Positions 22,679-25,299 of a stretch of 25,299 nucleotides of DNA are shown here, in pieces. Location of the stretch: assembly GCA_036741355.1 (NCBI GenBank), contig DAINSK010000048.1, forward strand, positions 1-25,299, given 5' to 3'. Positions within the stretch are counted from its first letter, which is position 1; each line of letters starts with the position of its first letter. Position numbers and translations under genes: made by a program. The stretch is from JBBRGK01 sp036741355 (GTDB lineage Bacteria; Chloroflexota; Dehalococcoidia; CAUJGQ01). Under the pieces are notes generated by a model. That model was not told where the DNA came from. It did not search any database and saw only the letters and a list, made by a program, of their open reading frames with translations.

Positions 22679-22857
22679 ATCGACCAATCCACCTCGCCCG
22701 GCGATGGCCTCTTCTGCGCCGGCGCGAATAAGACCAACAGCGTCAAACCGTCAGCGTAATCGACGAAGCGGTGCTGTGCTCGCTCGGGAGCAAAGATGAA
22801 GCTGCCCGGCTGAACCGGCGTTTGCGCCCCGTCGATCTCGATCGAGCCACGGAGCAT
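22675..22857 (-). pseudogene. Cupin-domain C-terminal remnant
   Basis: The minus strand encodes a clear cupin second half: MLRGSIEIDGAQTPVQPGSF, then APERAQHRFVDYADGLTLLV, ending PSPGEVDWSI. The pattern (LRG.IEIDG....PGS....P....HRF....D....L) is that of small cupins, and the late His of the metal site is present. From the ATG at 22857 only 60 residues are encoded, about half a cupin. The first half with the HXH metal motif is absent, because the sequence beyond about 22895 belongs to the 5' end of nfuA on the other strand. It is probably a 5'-truncated gene; a short functional cupin is less likely. Confidence 0.6.
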
Positions 22858-22911
22858 TCCGAGCGCTGCTTCCTGTGCTACATTAGAGCCGTTCTGCCGG
22901 GAGGCAACGCG

Positions 22912-23526
22912 ATGACGACCAAGCAGCCCGAAACCGACCAGCCGGCCCCAGCCATCCGCTTCACCGACACGGCGCGCGAGAAAATCAAGGGCTTTATGGT
23001 GAGCCAGGGGAAGCCGGATGCGGTGCTGCGCGTCGCCATTCAAGGGCGCACCGCGGGCGGATTCCGCTACTCGGTGGGCATCACCGATCCCAAAGACCGC
23101 GACGACCGCGACGTGGAGATCGACGGCGGCGGGTTTCCGGTGCTGGTTGACGAGGTGAGCCTCGAGAATCTGCGCGGCGCTACGGTCGACTATGCAGATG
23201 GTACCGATGGCGCCGGCATTCGCGTCGACAACCCCAACCCGGTATGGCGCGACGAAAAATCGCTGGCGGTTCAAAAAGTGCTTGACGAGCAGATCAATCC
23301 GGGCGTCGCGAGCCACGGCGGCTCTGTCGAGCTACTTGACGTGAAGGACGACGTCGCCTACGTGCAGCTCGGCGGCGGCTGTGTGGGCTGCGGCATGGCC
23401 GACGTCACCCTGAAACAGGGGATTGAGGTCATGATCAAGGAGGCGGTGCCGAGCATCACGGCAGTGGTCGACCAGACCGACCACGCCTCCGGCACTAACC
23501 CGTACTACCAGCCTTCGAAGAAGTAG
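22912..23526 (+). CDS. nfuA: Fe-S cluster carrier NfuA (degenerate A-type plus NifU domain)
   Basis: A 204-residue two-domain carrier that receives and delivers [4Fe-4S] clusters in the cytoplasm. The N-terminal HesB/IscA-like domain (about 14-110, from AIRFTDTAREKIKGFM) lacks the three A-type cysteines, as in E. coli NfuA. The C-terminal NifU domain (about 115-190) has SHGGSVELLDV and the cluster ligands C157 and C160 (GGGCVGCGM). The start ATG at 22912 has GGGAGG 7 bases upstream; the frame is open to 22771 without a better start. The gene ends 10 bases from the convergent ATP-grasp gene. Fe-S proteins elsewhere in the window (radical SAM, molybdoenzyme, GlcF) are plausible but unproven clients. 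Confidence 0.93.
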   Translation: MTTKQPETDQPAPAIRFTDTAREKIKGFMVSQGKPDAVLRVAIQGRTAGGFRYSVGITDPKDRDDRDVEIDGGGFPVLVDEVSLENLRGATVDYADGTDGAGIRVDNPNPVWRDEKSLAVQKVLDEQINPGVASHGGSVELLDVKDDVAYVQLGGGCVGCGMADVTLKQGIEVMIKEAVPSITAVVDQTDHASGTNPYYQPSKK

Positions 23527-23536
23527 TCGGGACGGT

Positions 23537-24769
23537 TCAGGAAATATCGAAGTCCAGGCGGCGGTGCGCCTCGCGCAAGGCGGCCTCAACGTGGCCTGCC
23601 GACTCACCACGGGCGAAGACAAAACCCAGGTAGCGATTTCCTTCCGGAAGCGGCACCAGCCGTTCGCCGACCGGAATACTGATCGTCACATCCACGATCC
23701 CAGGCACCGCACGCGCCTCCGCGACTCCGTGCACGCCACGCAGGATTCCTGCTCGCGGTGTAGGCAACATCATCACCCCGGACGGTTCGGGTTCGCGCTC
23801 GAAATGCGAGACGTCGGCGCCGACAGCGTGGAGCAGGATCAGTTCTTCCAGCGTCGCGCCGCCGCTGAACTCGAGCGTGTTCGAACAGAGACCGCCGATC
23901 GAGCGGGCCGCGATCTCCACGATCCAGGCGCCTTCGTGGTTGACGCGCAATTCCGCGTGCACCGGACCTTCGCGCAGCCCCAGCGCGCAGGCGCCGCGCG
24001 CGGTCGCGTCTACGACCTGCCGCTGCTCGTCATCAGGCAGCCGCGAAGGCGTCACGTAGATCGTCTCCTCGAAATACGGACCGTCCAGCGGGTCGGGCTT
24101 GTCGAATAGGGCGAGCACTTTAAGGCTGCCGCCGATCAGGATTCCCTCCAGCGCGACTTCGATACCCGGGATAAACCCTTCCACCAGAATCTTTCTGGCG
24201 TCGATGCCGCCTTCCGCCGCGACGTCTGGATCGACGAGGATGGCACGAACCCCCTCGATCGCGGCCTGGAACTCGCCGGCGTCATTCGCGCGGATGACGC
24301 CGCGGCTTGCGGATAGGAAGATCGGTTTCACGACGCACGGATACGGCACACGCTCGGAAATCGCAGCGATATCGTCGTCCAGCGAAACGACCTCAAACCA
24401 CGGCGACAGTACGCCCGTTCCGGCGAGCAGGCCGCGCATGAGCGCCTTGTTGCGGGTGGCTTGTACGGCGGCTACGTCGTTGTGCGGTAGGCCAAGGGCT
24501 TTAGCAACGGTGGCCGCGGCAATCGACGTGGCGTCATCAACGCCGACCACCGCGTCAAACGGCCGTTCCTGAACCAGTGCAGCCGCCTGCTCCGCGGCCC
24601 GCTCAGGATGGCGGAAGTCGATCACGGCGGTGGTGCCGGGTCTCGATCGCGAGAGCACCTGTGGCCGTTCAGACCCGACCACCACCTCCGCCTTCAGCCG
24701 CTGCGCGGCCCGCATGAACGCCCTGGTGCGATAGGTGCGCGTGGGGATGAGCAGGAGGATACGAGGCAC
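23537..24769 (-). CDS. ATP-grasp carboxylate-amine ligase family protein
   Basis: A 410-residue ATP-grasp enzyme, expected to form an acyl-phosphate and join it to an amine or similar nucleophile. The N-terminal preATP-grasp part begins PRILLLIPTRTYRTRAFM. The ATP-binding lysine lies in PCVVKPIFLSASRGV (about K148), the lid/hinge in ILVEGFIPGIEVALEG (about 194-209), and the metal/catalytic residues in HAELRVN and IVEIAARSIGG (E273, N277, E285, R289). It resembles L-amino-acid ligases and related stand-alone ATP-grasp proteins; the substrates cannot be told. The start is set at GTG 24769, with GGAGGG 8 bases upstream, rather than TTG 24790. It is a single gene, convergent with nfuA. Confidence 0.87.
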   Translation of the reverse strand: MPRILLLIPTRTYRTRAFMRAAQRLKAEVVVGSERPQVLSRSRPGTTAVIDFRHPERAAEQAAALVQERPFDAVVGVDDATSIAAATVAKALGLPHNDVAAVQATRNKALMRGLLAGTGVLSPWFEVVSLDDDIAAISERVPYPCVVKPIFLSASRGVIRANDAGEFQAAIEGVRAILVDPDVAAEGGIDARKILVEGFIPGIEVALEGILIGGSLKVLALFDKPDPLDGPYFEETIYVTPSRLPDDEQRQVVDATARGACALGLREGPVHAELRVNHEGAWIVEIAARSIGGLCSNTLEFSGGATLEELILLHAVGADVSHFEREPEPSGVMMLPTPRAGILRGVHGVAEARAVPGIVDVTISIPVGERLVPLPEGNRYLGFVFARGESAGHVEAALREAHRRLDFDIS

Positions 24770-24934
24770 GAGACGAGCCCTCCAGACCAACGGCTGGCTG
24801 TTGCCTTTAGCGTATCACCGCCGGCGCTCCATCCCGCCAAAACCGGGCCGGGGCCGGCATCCATCGTCGCGAAGCGATCGCTGCCAGATGGAGTATCGCC
24901 GTGATAAATAGATCCGATGACGATGCACGAGCCT

Positions 24935-24948
24935 GGGTCACATGACCC
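24935..24948. repeat. 14-bp inverted repeat GGGTCA-CA-TGACCC
   Basis: Perfect six-base arms around CA lie in the 245-base gap (24770-25014) between the ATP-grasp start and the small gene at 25015. It lies about 165 bases upstream of the ATP-grasp start and 67 bases before the small gene. It could be an operator; nothing else is recognised in this gap. Confidence 0.35.
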
Positions 24949-25014
24949 TTCTTCGATACCGACCTGGTTGGTCCTCCGGGTGTAGATCAGATCATGTAAC
25001 TGGGGGTGTTGGCT

Positions 25015-25250
25015 GTGCACTACGAAATCTGGGAAGCGGCCGCGGGCAACTGCGTAGGGACGTACCCAACGCTGGAAGCAGCGCTCAGTGTCGTTCGTGA
25101 GTCCGTGAACGCCTACGGCAAGGAGGCGCGGAGACGTGGCTGTTGGGGACTGGGGACGAAGGCGGCGGGGGTAGCTACATCGCTGAGGGACGAGCGCTTG
25201 TAGACCTTGCCCTTGGGCCGCACGAAGATCGAGCGCGCATTCCTGCCTAG
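25015..25250 (+). pseudogene. Frameshifted small protein of the 'AL..VR....G..A' family
   Basis: From GTG 25015 (GGGGG 8 bases upstream) the frame reads MHYEIWEAAAGNCVGTYPTL, then EAALSVVRESVNAYGKEA. This matches the small protein at 17776-17982. After GCG at 25126-25128 the frame drifts into an Arg/Gly-rich, unrelated tail ending at 25203. Moving to the frame that starts at GAG 25131 restores a family-like end, ETWLLGTGDEGGGG, then SYIAEGRALVDLAL, with TAG at 25248-25250. A single missing base around 25126-25130 explains this. It is either a young pseudogene or a sequencing error. The intact protein would have about 78 residues; function unknown. Confidence 0.65.
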
Positions 25251-25299
25251 GAGCCTGTCCGGCTAACACTTGAACCAACTCGGTGGACCGGCCTACGCG

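Noticed and set aside
22580..22687. Longer binding-protein start at 22687
   Set aside because: The extra residues precede a normal Tat/lipobox signal that begins at 22579 with its own GAGG; a buried signal peptide would not work.
22675..23316. Full 213-residue minus-strand ORF as a complete gene
   Set aside because: Only the last 60-70 residues look like a cupin; the rest is the antisense of nfuA, whose domains and ribosome binding site are unambiguous.

Overview
The window reads as a chromosomal segment of a high-G+C bacterium, most likely a Chloroflexota member (Thermomicrobia/Sphaerobacter-like). This is an inference from gene style: a Tat/lipobox solute-binding protein with a long Ala/Ser/Pro/Thr linker, a dehydrogenase/PTPS-like/glycosyltransferase cluster, GlcDF-type oxidase genes, small HYTLWG-type and 'AL..VR' proteins, and dispersed heptamer and hairpin repeats. 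No rRNA, tRNA or CRISPR array is visible.

Layout. (1) 1-2763: tail of a zinc-type dehydrogenase, a 6-carboxytetrahydropterin-synthase-like protein lacking the catalytic Cys, and two GT4 glycosyltransferases whose divergent starts overlap. (2) 2793-7445: an accessory island with visibly lower G+C in places. It holds a DUF433/DUF5615 toxin-antitoxin pair, then a compact four-gene minus-strand operon: KOW+ribbon-helix-helix regulator, GHKL/Hsp90-like ATPase with coiled-coil tail, an unrecognised 327-residue protein with a methyltransferase-like motif, and a three-Cys DUF5131 (phage Gp37/Gp68) protein. A strong promoter sits so close to the first start that the mRNA should be leaderless. This operon is the best candidate for an undescribed (possibly anti-phage) system. 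(3) 7555-10674: two translationally coupled cobalamin-type radical SAM paralogues, one of which has lost exactly the [4Fe-4S] cysteine segment, preceded by a 64-codon ORF with a strong ribosome binding site. (4) 10737-13734: a molybdopterin oxidoreductase divergent from a crotonase-family gene. (5) 13727-14663: heptamer arrays, a decayed MazF toxin with its antitoxin, and a hairpin-rich non-coding stretch. (6) 14664-18627: glycolate-oxidase-like Fe-S and FAD subunits, two small hypothetical genes, and a pyridoxamine-phosphate-oxidase-fold protein. (7) 18862-22579: a peptide/nickel-type ABC importer (binding protein plus two permeases, no ATPases in the window). (8) 22675-25250: a cupin remnant, NfuA, an ATP-grasp ligase, and a frameshifted second member of the small 'AL..VR' family.

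How they work together. The metabolic genes form ordinary short operons: GlcF/GlcD overlap by 4 bases and the ABC genes run in tandem. The interest lies in the four-gene ATPase/DUF5131 operon, the radical SAM enzyme/pseudoenzyme pair, and the way (GGCAGTA)n heptamers sit on stop codons and run into the 5' end of the GlcF frame.
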